DNA from: Betaproteobacteria bacterium UKL13-2
Lineage (GTDB): Bacteria; Pseudomonadota; Gammaproteobacteria; Burkholderiales; Usitatibacteraceae
Length of the DNA: 64,000 nt
Direction: 5' to 3'
Assembly: GCA_001602455.1 (NCBI GenBank)
Contig: CP012157.1
Location: forward strand, 1,855,733-1,919,732
Positions within the stretch are counted from its first letter, which is position 1; every line of letters starts with the position of its first letter. A program made the translations under genes and the position numbers. The notes under the pieces are model-generated. The model was not told the origin of the DNA and did not search any database. It saw nothing but the letters and a program-made list of their open reading frames with translations. Of this stretch, positions 53,117-63,300 are shown piece by piece.

Positions 53117-54595
53117 TCAGCGTAGCGGCGCCACAAGCCTTGGCGGCCGCTGCGAAATCATCCATAACAACACAAACGTCAGCGCGCCATTGATCAGCAA
53201 TAGCTCGATGCCTATTTGGTAGCCGCCCGGATTTTTGGCTAACTCGCGTTGCAATATCCAGCAAATCAATGGGGCAACAAACGCTGCGCCGACTAAGCCT
53301 ACGTTGTTGTTGATCGTGCGTTTGGTCAACATCCCAAAAGCGAACAACCCGAGCAACGGCCCATAGGTGTAGCCGGCAATTTTCAGAATTGTGTCGATGA
53401 TGGAGCGGTCGTCGATCCACTTAAAAATCATCACAATCACAAAAAACATCAGCGCAAAGATAACGTGGGTGGTGTGGCGAATCTTGGTTTGATGCCCCTC
53501 GCTGAGGTCTTGTTTACGAATGCCAAGGATGTCGATACAAAACGACGATGTCAGTGCCGTTAGCGCACCGTCAGCGCTTGGAAACAATGCGGAGATGAGC
53601 GCGATAAAGAAGATGATCTGCACCCACTGGGGAAAATACTGCATCACCACTGTCGGAAAAATCTGGTCACCGGTGGCGCTAATACCTTTGGCTTGCGCAA
53701 ATAGATAGAGCAAGGCGCCGAGGATCAGAAAGAGGAGGTTCACAAGCACCAAAACAAGGCTGAACAGCACCATGTTTTTCTGTGAGTCGCGTAAGTTGGG
53801 AACACTGATGTTCTTCTGCATCATTTCTTGATCAAGTCCTGTCATCGCGATGGCGATAAACGCCCCGCCGACAATTTGTTTCAGCCAAAAGCCAGCCGAT
53901 GCCGGGTCTGTGTTCCAAACGCGGGTGGCGTCCGTCGCCACCAGGGTTGATGCCAAACTACTCAAATCCAGCTTGAGTAAGTCCATCAAAAAGAACACGC
54001 AAATGAGGAGGCCTCCCAACATGCAGGCGGTCTGGAGCGTGTCGGTGAAGACGATAGTCTTGACGCCGCCCTGAAAGGTGTAGAGCCAGATCATCAGCAG
54101 TATGACTGCCGTCGTTAGCCAGAACGGGATTCCGATTGGCTGGCCGACCAACAAGTGCAGAACATTGACGACGAGGTAAAGGCGAGCCGTGGCACCGAGC
54201 GTGCGTGACAAGATGAAAAATCCCGCGCCAGTTTTATGCGCAGTGACGCCAAATCGCTGATCGAGGTAATCGTAGATTGACGTTAAGCGTAGCCGGTAGT
54301 AGAGCGGCAACAGTATCGCGGCGACCAGCATAAAGCCGATCCAGTTGCCGATCACTACTTGAAGATACCCAAAGCCATTGCTGCCAACGGTGCCGGGCAC
54401 GCTGATGAAGGTAACGCCGCTTAGTGCCGTGCCGACCATTCCAAAGGCAACCAACAGCCAGTTGCTCTTTCGGTTGCCAATAAAGAAGGTGTCGTTGGTC
54501 GCTCGCCGTGCCGTGAACCAGGCCAGCACCAATAGTAGGCCGAAATACGTGCCGATGATGCCAATCAACACGTAGGATGCGTTCTCAGTTGCCAT
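53117..54595 (-). CDS. Sodium:solute symporter (SSS family)
   Basis: A 492-residue inner-membrane symporter with about 13 TM helices. Family blocks: RRATNDTFFIGNRKSNWLLV (N-terminal), GTALSGVTFISVPG, and the sodium-binding region FIALISALFPSADGALTALT. Substrates of this family include sugars, amino acids and sialic acid; the neighbours (anmK convergent, an exported amidohydrolase 27 bp upstream on the same strand) suggest uptake of a cell-wall-derived or peptide product, but this is inference. It probably shares a transcript with the amidohydrolase. The stop TGA directly borders an R3 element. Confidence 0.9.
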   Translation of the reverse strand: MATENASYVLIGIIGTYFGLLLVLAWFTARRATNDTFFIGNRKSNWLLVAFGMVGTALSGVTFISVPGTVGSNGFGYLQVVIGNWIGFMLVAAILLPLYYRLRLTSIYDYLDQRFGVTAHKTGAGFFILSRTLGATARLYLVVNVLHLLVGQPIGIPFWLTTAVILLMIWLYTFQGGVKTIVFTDTLQTACMLGGLLICVFFLMDLLKLDLSSLASTLVATDATRVWNTDPASAGFWLKQIVGGAFIAIAMTGLDQEMMQKNISVPNLRDSQKNMVLFSLVLVLVNLLFLILGALLYLFAQAKGISATGDQIFPTVVMQYFPQWVQIIFFIALISALFPSADGALTALTSSFCIDILGIRKQDLSEGHQTKIRHTTHVIFALMFFVIVMIFKWIDDRSIIDTILKIAGYTYGPLLGLFAFGMLTKRTINNNVGLVGAAFVAPLICWILQRELAKNPGGYQIGIELLLINGALTFVLLWMISQRPPRLVAPLR

Positions 54596-54622
54596 AGGTC
54601 GCTCTAATCACTTAGCTGTTTA

Positions 54623-56122
54623 TTACGGTGCTTTGTAGATGGTGCCGTCTTTCATGACAAATGCCATTTTGCTCATGACGCTGACATCTTTTGATGGGTC
54701 GCCCGAAACGGCTACGATATCCGCTAGTTTTCCGGCGTCGAGGCTGCCAAGCAGGCTCGCCATTCCCATCACCGTCGCGCCGTTCAATGTTGCGGCACGG
54801 AGCGCCTCAAGTGGAGGCATTCCCCCCTCAACCATGTATTCGAATTCGCGCGCATTCTCGCCGTGCGGCGCAACACCTTGGTCTGTACCGAAGGCGATCT
54901 TGACCCCCGCTTTGTAGGCGCGGCCAAAAGTGCCCTGAATCAAGGGGCCGATGGTCGCCGCTTTGGGCCGTACGATTTCAGGAAAAAATCCTGCGATCTT
55001 TGCTTTTTCCGCAACATAGCGGCCCGCGGAAATGGTGGGGATCATCCATGTGTTGTTTTGTTTCATCAAGCTGATCGCTTCGTCATCCATATACGTTCCA
55101 TGCTCGATGGTCTGGACGCCGGCGCGGATAGCACGTTTCATCCCTTCAGCGCCATGCGCATGGGTGACCACCGGCATGGAATAGTCCTTTGCAGTCTTTA
55201 CGATTGACGCCAATTCTTCGTCGGCCAGTAATGGCGCGTCGCCGCTCTTCGCCAGTGACAGGACGCCGCCTGTTGTCGCGATCTTGATGAGATCGAAGCC
55301 TTCCTTGTAACGTTGCCGAACCATACGGCGGGCGTCATCCGGGCCATCAGCGAGATTGGCACCGCCGGTCGCCATCAGGTCGGCTCTTAGCCCGTTGGTG
55401 GGATCGCCATGCCCGCCGGTTGACGAGACGCCACCTGCGGCTTGGATTCGAGGGCCTTTGACAATTCCTTGATTGATTGCGTTTCGGAGCGCGACGCTGA
55501 CGCCGGGAGGGCTGCCGAGGTCGCGAACCGAGGTGAAGCCGGCCATGAGTGTTTTTTCTGCGTTGGCGACGGCACGAATGGCGTAGTCCGGTGGGTTAAA
55601 CGAAAACGCTTCTGAGGCGTAGTTTGGCGCGATACTCGAAGAGAGGTGTACGTGCAGATCAATTAGTCCTGCGAGGCAGGTTTGGTTCTTTAGGTTAACG
55701 ATACGGCTGTTCGCTGGTGAGACGTAGCCAGACTCAATCCGCGTAATTTTCTTGCCTTCCACAATGATCGATTGCTCTGTGTCGAGCTTGAGCGCGTTTG
55801 CATCGAAAACTTTTCCGCAATGCAGCACCGTTTGTGGCGGCACAGCGTGCGCACTGGCAACGAGTCCGAGCGTCAGCGCAACGCCTAGGGAACTTCTAAA
55901 GACCGTCAAGAGCGGGTGAAGTTGGCAGTGAGGAGCGGACACGTACCCAGTGTACGGCGAGCACCGGAACTGACAGATTCGCCCGCGCAGTAGGCTTTTA
56001 GAAGTTCCCACTAGTGCTGTTCCCAATGCTGTTCGAAGAGCGGGTATCGAGCCATTTTTTGCCACAAGTAGTAGGTATACAAGTGATCTCGCGCGCTGTG
56101 AATCAAGGTTACGACGGAACAT
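54623..56122 (-). CDS. Exported amidohydrolase (imidazolonepropionase/prolidase-like) with an R3 insertion in its signal peptide
   Basis: A 499-residue metal-dependent hydrolase of the amidohydrolase superfamily. Metal-binding motifs: LIDLHVHLSSS (HxH, about 155), VVTHAHGAEG, TIEHGTYMD and GTDQGVAPHGE. Related exported enzymes act on Xaa-Pro or other dipeptides; the substrate here is unknown. ATG 56122 follows a perfect GGAGGA. The first 36 codons lead to ALGTA, then codons from an R3 repeat, then LGVALTLGLVASAHA. Removing the repeat and one CTAG joins ALGTA directly to LGVALTLG, a normal signal peptide core. Whether the present signal works is unknown. Confidence 0.87.
   Translation of the reverse strand: MFRRNLDSQRARSLVYLLLVAKNGSIPALRTALGTALVGTSKSLLRGRICQFRCSPYTGYVSAPHCQLHPLLTVFRSSLGVALTLGLVASAHAVPPQTVLHCGKVFDANALKLDTEQSIIVEGKKITRIESGYVSPANSRIVNLKNQTCLAGLIDLHVHLSSSIAPNYASEAFSFNPPDYAIRAVANAEKTLMAGFTSVRDLGSPPGVSVALRNAINQGIVKGPRIQAAGGVSSTGGHGDPTNGLRADLMATGGANLADGPDDARRMVRQRYKEGFDLIKIATTGGVLSLAKSGDAPLLADEELASIVKTAKDYSMPVVTHAHGAEGMKRAIRAGVQTIEHGTYMDDEAISLMKQNNTWMIPTISAGRYVAEKAKIAGFFPEIVRPKAATIGPLIQGTFGRAYKAGVKIAFGTDQGVAPHGENAREFEYMVEGGMPPLEALRAATLNGATVMGMASLLGSLDAGKLADIVAVSGDPSKDVSVMSKMAFVMKDGTIYKAP
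55885..56014. repeat. R3 element copy 2, in frame inside a signal peptide
   Basis: A 122-bp element at 55889-56010 with inverted ends GGAACTTCTAAA, flanked by CTAG at 55885-55888 and 56011-56014. Element plus one CTAG is 126 bp, exactly 42 codons, so the reading frame of the host gene is kept. Confidence 0.93.
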
Positions 56123-56266
56123 CGAGGGTCCTCCCGCGGCAAAGCGTGTTGTTGGATTATTTCTAAACTATTCTAAAGGATGTCCAGCATGAACGAAGTG
56201 CGATGTCAGGTCCGATGTCGGGTCGGATGTGAGGGAGATGGCTGATTTATACTTAGACCATAACAA

Positions 56267-56288
56267 GCGGCGCGCTCGAGCGCGCCGC
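56267..56288. repeat. Perfect 22-bp palindrome
   Basis: GCGGCGCGCTCGAGCGCGCC then GC, fully self-complementary, lies in the divergent region between the amidohydrolase and the proline-rich protein. It has no T-run, so it is not an ordinary terminator; it could be an operator, a protein-binding site or a hairpin. Confidence 0.85.
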
Positions 56289-56379
56289 CACTCTCGGGGC
56301 ATTAAAACTTGTTTCTCGCTCGGCAAACTTACTGACTCGCCGATCTCACCGTTTTCTCGCGTTCACGGCTATTGACAGC

Positions 56380-57267
56380 ATGCGTTCCAAGGCAATATCC
56401 GTTTCTGCGCTCGCCAATGTATTGTTGGATACGCAGCAAGATCGGCAGACTCATCCCGACTGGGAAAGCGATCCTAGGCTGCACCCGCGCCGTCACTTGC
56501 GGCGCTTGGCGTTTGTCGTCGCGCTGTCGTTGCTGACACACACGCTTTTGATACGGTTTTTGCCAAGCTGGCAGCATACGCTTGAGCAATCAGCAACGCC
56601 TGTCACTGGGCCGCTTCAGGTCACGATGACGCCGCCGCCGGCAACCGATCGGGCACCACCTCCGGCACCGGCGCCAGCAATCAAGACTCCACCAAGAACA
56701 GTCATTGCAGCCAACAAGCCTTCACCGAATATGCCGCCGGCATTCGTGCCGCCAGATCCGCCACCGGAAATTTCGCGGCAAGATCCATCGTCACCGCCGA
56801 TGGATTTCTCGGCTGCATTGGAAGCAAGGCGGGCACTGCGTCAGGCTGAGGAAAATTACTACGCGCAGCAAAACGCGGATGCGCGCCGTGGAGAGCGCGA
56901 GCTGACGGCAGGAGAGAAATCAGAGGCGGCATTTAAGCGAAACGCACAGACACTGGGTCAAGCTCGCGATGGTACGAGTGGGGTTTTCCAAATCAAGAGC
57001 AAGGGCACGCGCTATGCCGCATTTTCATTCCGCGGATGGACCAATGATCGCGCGAATGCAAAACAACAGCTTATTGAAGTTGACGCAGGCCTTGGTGGCA
57101 ATGTTGAACTTGCGATTGTGCGTCGGATGATCGACTTGATTCGCGAGCATTACCAAGGCAATTTCAATTGGGAGTCACATCGCTTGGGTAGAGTGGTGAC
57201 CCTGTCTGCGCGTAAGGAAGATCAAGCCGGCTTAGAAGCTTTTTTGATTAAAGAGTTTTTCGGCTGA
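56380..57267 (+). CDS. TonB-like membrane-anchored protein, proline-rich linker and conserved C-terminal domain
   Basis: A 295-residue protein: a short cytoplasmic start, one TM helix (about 43-60, LAFVVALSLLTHTLLI), a long Pro-rich periplasmic linker (about 75-150; PPPAPAPAIKTPPR) and a C-terminal domain (about 200-295; GTSGVFQIKSKGTRYAAFSF, VDAGLGGNVELAIVRRMIDL, NWESHRLGRVVTLSAR). The layout resembles TonB, but the C-terminal sequence belongs to a distinct conserved hypothetical family of betaproteobacteria. No ExbBD genes are adjacent. The function is unknown; a role in energising or bridging the envelope is possible. Confidence 0.7.
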   Translation: MRSKAISVSALANVLLDTQQDRQTHPDWESDPRLHPRRHLRRLAFVVALSLLTHTLLIRFLPSWQHTLEQSATPVTGPLQVTMTPPPATDRAPPPAPAPAIKTPPRTVIAANKPSPNMPPAFVPPDPPPEISRQDPSSPPMDFSAALEARRALRQAEENYYAQQNADARRGERELTAGEKSEAAFKRNAQTLGQARDGTSGVFQIKSKGTRYAAFSFRGWTNDRANAKQQLIEVDAGLGGNVELAIVRRMIDLIREHYQGNFNWESHRLGRVVTLSARKEDQAGLEAFLIKEFFG

Positions 57268-57414
57268 TGTGTCCTATAAAGGCGGCAAATCATTAAATTG
57301 TGCGCCGTTCACAGCATTTTTTAGAGTTTTCACATTGCTGAGTTTTTCCATAATGACGCAAGGAAATCGGCCGTCTATCAGTGCCGGATTCAAGGTCACT
57401 GGAGGGAGAAGCAG

Positions 57415-59829
57415 ATGAAACGAATCTTACCAAGCAGCGTATTGTCACCGGCGGTGGCCGTGGCTGTGCGCTTTGGTATGCGTACCAAATTGATTCTTCT
57501 GGGATTTTTGCTGTTGTTCCCATTATTGGCGCTAACTGCATATTTGATCAGCGTGACGCGGGCTGATGTTGCGACGACCAAAGCAGAAATCAAGGGCGTC
57601 CGTGCGGTTGAGGCCATCACTTCTGCGGTCGCCTTAGTACAGGAACACCGAGACCAGTTGAATATCCTCCTCGCCGGTAATCTAAGTATCGAGCCAGACC
57701 TTTCGGCGACACGCTCAAAACTTGTCGCCGCCATGTCTTTTGCTGAACACGAGATTGATGCTACGCTGGGGCACGACCTTGCACGCGAGTGGCGGAAGCG
57801 TCAGGATTCAGTTGGCAGACTTGCTCAAATTCGCGACGGCGCAGATCGCAAATACAGTTCCGCAGCGCATCGCGATGAGATTGAGCAAATGCGGCATTTT
57901 GTTTTTCGATCAGCAGAATCTTCGGGTTTGCTTCTGGATCATGTGGCACCAAGCTATTTGCTGATGGACATGATGGTCGAACGTGTGATTCCCTGGGCTG
58001 AGCTGATGGCGCACATACGAGGTCGTGGTGCGGGACTACTCAATCATCAAGAAGGGGGCGAAACAGAAGCGATAAGCTTGCTTGATTTGGCATTTCAACT
58101 TGAGCAAATGACCGATGATATTTCGCTAAAACTCGATGCGCTCAAACGAACGGGCGAGGAGGTACCTAAACGATGGGTTAGCGCCCAACAAAATGCCAGA
58201 GCACTGTCTGCGGCGACAAGACAAGCATTCGCGAGCTATCCGCCAACAGGCGATTCAAAGGCGTTTTTTGCGGCTGGCACGGCTTCAATTAGCGCAGTTT
58301 TTGATTTTCGATCGCAAGTCGCACGCAGGCTGGAGTCGATTCTTGAGGGACGCGTGGCCGACGCCGAAAGGCTGCTGGTGACGAAACTTGGATTTTGCTT
58401 TCTGACGATTGGCTTGCTGACCTACTTCTTGGCAGGATTTTATCGAGCAAGTCTAGACTCATTGGCCAACCTCAGCGCTGCGATGGCCACCGTTGCCACT
58501 GGCGACCTCAGTGTAAAGGTTGAAATCGCGGGACGCGACGAAATTGCGCGGACAGGGCAAACGCTGGAAAGAATGGTGAGCCAGTTATCCGAATTAGTTG
58601 CTGAAGTCCGGAGCAATGCAGAGTTGATCGGTACAACTGGTCGCAAGATGGTTGACGATAATCAGTCACTTTCTGATCGTACACAAAGCCAGACGCGTAA
58701 TTTAGAAGAAGCTGCAACGAGTATCCGCTCTGTATCGGAAATGGTGGCACAAAATGCCGCTGCCGCCTCGCATGCCAGCGACCTCGCTCACTCTTTGGTC
58801 AGTACGGCCGGGACAAATCGCAAGTCGATTGATGCACTCTCAACGGGTATGGAAGAGTTACAGCAAACCTCGCGTCGAATGAATGATATTTTGGGTGCCA
58901 TTGACAGTATTGCCTTTCAGACTAACATTCTCGCGCTCAATGCGTCAGTGGAGGCTTCTCGAGCGGGCGATCACGGCAGAGGATTTGCAGTCGTCGCATT
59001 TGAGGTTCGCCAACTCGCGCAGCGCTGTCAGGGCGAAGCGTCTGCTATCCGCAAACTTATCCAAACCTCTGCCGATAATGTTGACCGGGCGGTCGGCGAT
59101 TTGAGCGGTGTCAGGCGAGGGGTAGATGACATGCTCGGTGGTATTCAAAACGCGAGTATTGGACTTCAAAAGATCGCTGCAGGCAGCATGGATCAAAGCG
59201 TTTCGCTCGAACAGGTTGTCCAATCTATCGGTAGCCTCGACGAACTCGCCCAACAGAACGGAGACTTGGTCACCCACACATCCGAGCGCGCATATCGTCT
59301 GCTTGATCGTGCAAGTGCGCTTGAGAACTCGGTGAAATCATTTCGAGTCCGTCAGGGTACAGCCGCCGAGGCGAAGGCATTAGTCGAGCGTGCTGCCAAG
59401 CACATTGCTGACCTTGGATGGTCTGGCGCGATACTTGATTTCCAAGATGCGACAGGTAAGTTCATTGATCGTGATCTGTATTTGTTTAGTTTTAACCGCG
59501 ATGGGGTCTTCCGTCTCTCCGGTCCAGCGAAGGAAAAAATTGGCAAGAACGTCTACGATATCGCAGGGCAGGTGCAAGGCCGCATCCTGCTCGAAGGCGC
59601 TCGTCAGGCGGCCGATCAGGGAGGGGGCTGGGCCAACTACGCAATCACGAATCCGCTAACCGGCGCGATCCAACCAAAATCTTCATGGATCGTCCCCTTA
59701 GATAATGGCTGGCTGTTAGGATGCGGTTTCTACGTGCGCGAGATCGATAAAACAGATGGAGCCATTGGCATTGGCGCGTCCGATTCGGGGGCAAGTGGAC
59801 GGGCAAGTTTCCAGCGCGTCGCGGCATAG
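57415..59829 (+). CDS. Methyl-accepting chemotaxis protein with a C-terminal Cache domain
   Basis: An 804-residue chemoreceptor. TM1 is at about 24-46 and TM2 at about 325-345, with a helical periplasmic domain between. HAMP (about 340-390), the MCP signalling domain with hairpin tip AIDSIAFQTNILALNASVEA (about 495-515) and then, past the signalling domain, a Cache-type domain (about 650-785: ALVERAAKHIADLGW, DRDLYLFSFNRDG, PKSSWIVPLDNGWLLGCGFY) follow. Cache domains normally face the periplasm, but here the position implies the cytoplasm. ATG 57415 has GGAGGGAGAAG immediately upstream. No che genes are nearby. Confidence 0.92.
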   Translation: MKRILPSSVLSPAVAVAVRFGMRTKLILLGFLLLFPLLALTAYLISVTRADVATTKAEIKGVRAVEAITSAVALVQEHRDQLNILLAGNLSIEPDLSATRSKLVAAMSFAEHEIDATLGHDLAREWRKRQDSVGRLAQIRDGADRKYSSAAHRDEIEQMRHFVFRSAESSGLLLDHVAPSYLLMDMMVERVIPWAELMAHIRGRGAGLLNHQEGGETEAISLLDLAFQLEQMTDDISLKLDALKRTGEEVPKRWVSAQQNARALSAATRQAFASYPPTGDSKAFFAAGTASISAVFDFRSQVARRLESILEGRVADAERLLVTKLGFCFLTIGLLTYFLAGFYRASLDSLANLSAAMATVATGDLSVKVEIAGRDEIARTGQTLERMVSQLSELVAEVRSNAELIGTTGRKMVDDNQSLSDRTQSQTRNLEEAATSIRSVSEMVAQNAAAASHASDLAHSLVSTAGTNRKSIDALSTGMEELQQTSRRMNDILGAIDSIAFQTNILALNASVEASRAGDHGRGFAVVAFEVRQLAQRCQGEASAIRKLIQTSADNVDRAVGDLSGVRRGVDDMLGGIQNASIGLQKIAAGSMDQSVSLEQVVQSIGSLDELAQQNGDLVTHTSERAYRLLDRASALENSVKSFRVRQGTAAEAKALVERAAKHIADLGWSGAILDFQDATGKFIDRDLYLFSFNRDGVFRLSGPAKEKIGKNVYDIAGQVQGRILLEGARQAADQGGGWANYAITNPLTGAIQPKSSWIVPLDNGWLLGCGFYVREIDKTDGAIGIGASDSGASGRASFQRVAA

Positions 59830-59873
59830 CGATGGCAATGCAGCCGTCTGCACCCTAGCGGTATTGACGCTCG

Positions 59874-60350
59874 TTATCGGGGCGGATGCATCTTTATCGC
59901 CAAGCAGGTAAGCCCAGCGGTGACGCCTGCGAAACACACCAGTGACCAAACTGACACCGGTAGGCCAAGTGTAAAGAATCTGTCTGAGCAGCCACCATTG
60001 GCAAATAGATACTCCGGCCACCAATCCGCCATCGGCAACTGATTGACAAAAATGCCGATGGGGTCGCGCTGACACGAGGTCATGCTGCCCCCCTTGAGAA
60101 CCTGCCACAAGGCCAAACCACCGCCGCCCGCCGCGATGAAGGTGGCAATCCACAAAATGGCACGCCTGGGCAAAATGGCACCAACCAGTGCGGCCACCCC
60201 AAGCAGAAAGTATGCGTAGCGTTGCAGAATACAAAGTGGGCAGGGCTGCTGCTTTTCCGGCCCGTGTTGCAGGTAGAACGCGTACACCAGCAGCGCAAAA
60301 CAAAACAATGCGATGGCGGCCAAAATGGTTTGTGTTTGCGACTTCTTCAT
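59874..60350 (-). CDS. dsbB: Disulfide bond formation protein B
   Basis: A 158-residue inner-membrane protein with four TM helices that reoxidises DsbA with quinone. The periplasmic redox cysteines are in order: Cys 37/Cys 40 (PCPLC) and Cys 93/Cys 121 (SCQRDP, GGCSD). The quinone-binding Arg is in CILQRYAYF. It is downstream of the large glutamate dehydrogenase gene by 12 bp, an unusual pairing that may be one transcript. It converges on the chemoreceptor gene, 44 bp away. Confidence 0.93.
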   Translation of the reverse strand: MKKSQTQTILAAIALFCFALLVYAFYLQHGPEKQQPCPLCILQRYAYFLLGVAALVGAILPRRAILWIATFIAAGGGGLALWQVLKGGSMTSCQRDPIGIFVNQLPMADWWPEYLFANGGCSDRFFTLGLPVSVWSLVCFAGVTAGLTCLAIKMHPPR

Positions 60351-60362
60351 CTGAGCGCGATC

Positions 60363-63300
60363 TCAGGCGAGCACACGAAGTTCCCGCAGCAGCACCGACA
60401 ACATGGCGAGATCGGTATCGCGTGCCGTCTTAAGATCATCCATGACCTCGTACATGTGCGCGAGCGCTTTCGCGTGGTGCGTCTCCCAAACCGTGAGCGC
60501 CTGCTGCGCGCCTTCGAGCGAATTCGCGTCAGGCGACAGTTGCAGTACGCTCTCGGTGAGCTGGCGTTGCAGATTGGCTAAATCATCCCGCATTGACGCC
60601 CTGGCCATCGCCTGCCAATGAGAGTCCGTTGGTAGCTTACCAACTTGCGCGGCCACCCAGTTGAGCGATAACTTGCCCGCCAGTGTGAAGTAAACTGCCG
60701 CCGCCACAGTCACAGGTCGTTTCAACTCGCTTGAGGCCTCGACGATGTCTAACAGCGAGTACATGGCGTCGGTATGGGCGATGGCGTTGGCCAATTCGCG
60801 CGGCACGCCTTCTGCAACGAGACTGTCACGTTTGTTTTGCGATGTTGTGGCGTCTTCGGTTGCGAGCAAGGTCTCGAGTTGACCGCCCACAGAAGCAACC
60901 CCCGGCGCAAAGAAGGCCAATACATCGGTGATCGGCATACGCTCGCCGCGCCGACGCAGGAACCACAGCGTAGAACGCAGCACCAATCTACCGACTTCAA
61001 TCAGCATCGCGTTTTGGGTGGCGGCCGACACGACGTTATCCAAGTGGTCAATTTGCTGCCAGATAGCGTTGAGTCCCAATACATCACGACTGAGAATGTA
61101 CGCACGTACGACCTCAGGTGCCGTGGCACCGGCTTCCTCGCACATTCGATGTACAAACACGCTGCCAGTGCGGTTGATGGTTGAATTTGCAACGTCTGTG
61201 GCGATGATCTCGCGTTTCAGTGGATGCGCTTGCATGATGCCTTTGAAGCGCACTTGGAGGGGTGTCGGAAAGTAGGAGACGAGCGCCTGAGCGACATAAG
61301 GATCATCCACCAAATCTGAAGCGAGCAAATCGTCAAACAATTCCATCTTGCTATAGGCGAGCAAGACGGCGCGTTCTGGTGCGGTGAGACCGAGCTTCGT
61401 CTCTCGGCGTTCGGCGAGGGCGTCATCGTTCGGGAGGAACTCTACTGCGCGATTTAGACGCCCCGCTTTTTCTTGATGACGCATAAAACGCGCTTGTGCA
61501 TCGAGCATTTTGTCAGCGCGCACACCGGATACAGACAACGATTGGGTCTGATAGTAATTGTCCTTCAGAACCAACTTGCCTACTTCGTCGGTCATTGCTG
61601 CAAGAAGCGGCTCACGCTCGTCAGGCTTCAGCAATCCGCCATCGACTGCCGCACCTAGAAGAATCTTGATGTTGACCTCGTGGTCCGAACAATCCACACC
61701 AGCCGAGTTATCAATCGCATCAGTACAAATACGCACCCCGGCAAGTGCCGCTTCGACGCGGCCGAGTTGCGTGGCACCGAGATTGCCGCCCTCGGCAACG
61801 ACTTTGCAACGCAGTTGGTCGCCGTTGATGCGGATTGCATCGGTTGCTTTGTCACCGACCTCACCGTGCGACTGGCGGCTGGCTTTGATGTACGTGCCAA
61901 TACCACCGTTGTAGAACAGATCGACTGGTGCCTTGAGGATGGCACGCATCAATTCCACGGGCGTCATCGCAAAAATCGTGGCATCAATGCCAAGCACTTG
62001 TTTGACTTCGGGGGTGAGGTCGATCGACTTCGCAGCGCGCGCGTGGACACCGCCACCTTTGGAAATAATCGCCTTGTCATAGTCTTCCCAAGATGAGCGG
62101 GGTAGTCCAAACATGCGCTCGCGCTCGGCAAAACTCTTGGCTGCGTCGGGAGTTGGATCAAGAAAAATATGCCGGTGGTCAAACGCAGCGACCAATCGAA
62201 TATGCCGGGAGAGCAACATGCCGTTACCGAATACGTCGCCCGACATATCACCAACACCGACCACCGTGAAGTCGGTGGTTTGTGTGTTGACACCGATTTC
62301 GCGGAAGTGGCGTTTTACACTCTCCCACGCGCCTTTCGCGGTGATCCCCATTTTTTTGTGGTCGTATCCGGCCGAACCACCGGATGCAAACGCATCGCCA
62401 AGCCAGTGGCCGTATTCGGCGGAGATAGCATTGGCGTAGTCAGAAAAGGTTGCCGTACCTTTGTCTGCGGCAACCACAAGATAGGGGTCGTCCGCATCGT
62501 GTCGCACAACATTACGCGGCGCGACAACCTTGCCTTTGACCAAGTTGTCGGTGATGTCCAGCAGGCCACGCAAGAAGGTTTTGTAACATTCGATACCCTC
62601 CTTGAGATAGGCTTCACGGTCGTTAGATGGTGGTGCCGCTTTGAGGACAAACCCGCCTTTCGAGCCAACCGGCACGATGACAGCATTCTTGACCATTTGC
62701 GCCTTAACGAGCCCAAGTACTTCTGTTCGGAAATCTTCTGGGCGATCCGACCAGCGCAAGCCGCCCCGAGCGACCTTGCCACCGCGCAGGTGAATACCCT
62801 CGACGCGCGGGCTATAGACAAAGATTTCGTAGAGCGGCTTAGGCTCCGGCAATTCGGGAACGCTGGCACACTCTAATTTGATTGAGAGGTAAGCTTTGTG
62901 CTGATGAAAGTTGGTTCGCAGAGTGGCTTGAATGACCGCCAGAAAGCGCCGCAGGATGCGGTCCTCATCGGCATTGGAAACGCCATCTAATGCCGTATCA
63001 ATCTCGGCCGCCATTGCGGCAATGCGCTTGCTGCGGTCGCCTTCCTGTGCCGGGTTAAAGCGGATGTGAAATAGCGCGACCAGGCTGCGTGTGATGTTAG
63101 GGTGGGTCGAGAGCGTTTGTTCAAGATAGCTCTGGCTATAGGTGAATCCGGTCTGTTTCAGGTACTTGGCGTATGTTCGAAGAACCAAAACATCTTCGGC
63201 GGCCAACTGCGCGACGAGTGTCAGACGATTAAAACCATCGTTCTCGATCGTCTTGGCCCACGCGCGCAAGAATGTCGCCTCAAACTTCGCTGTAGCGCCG

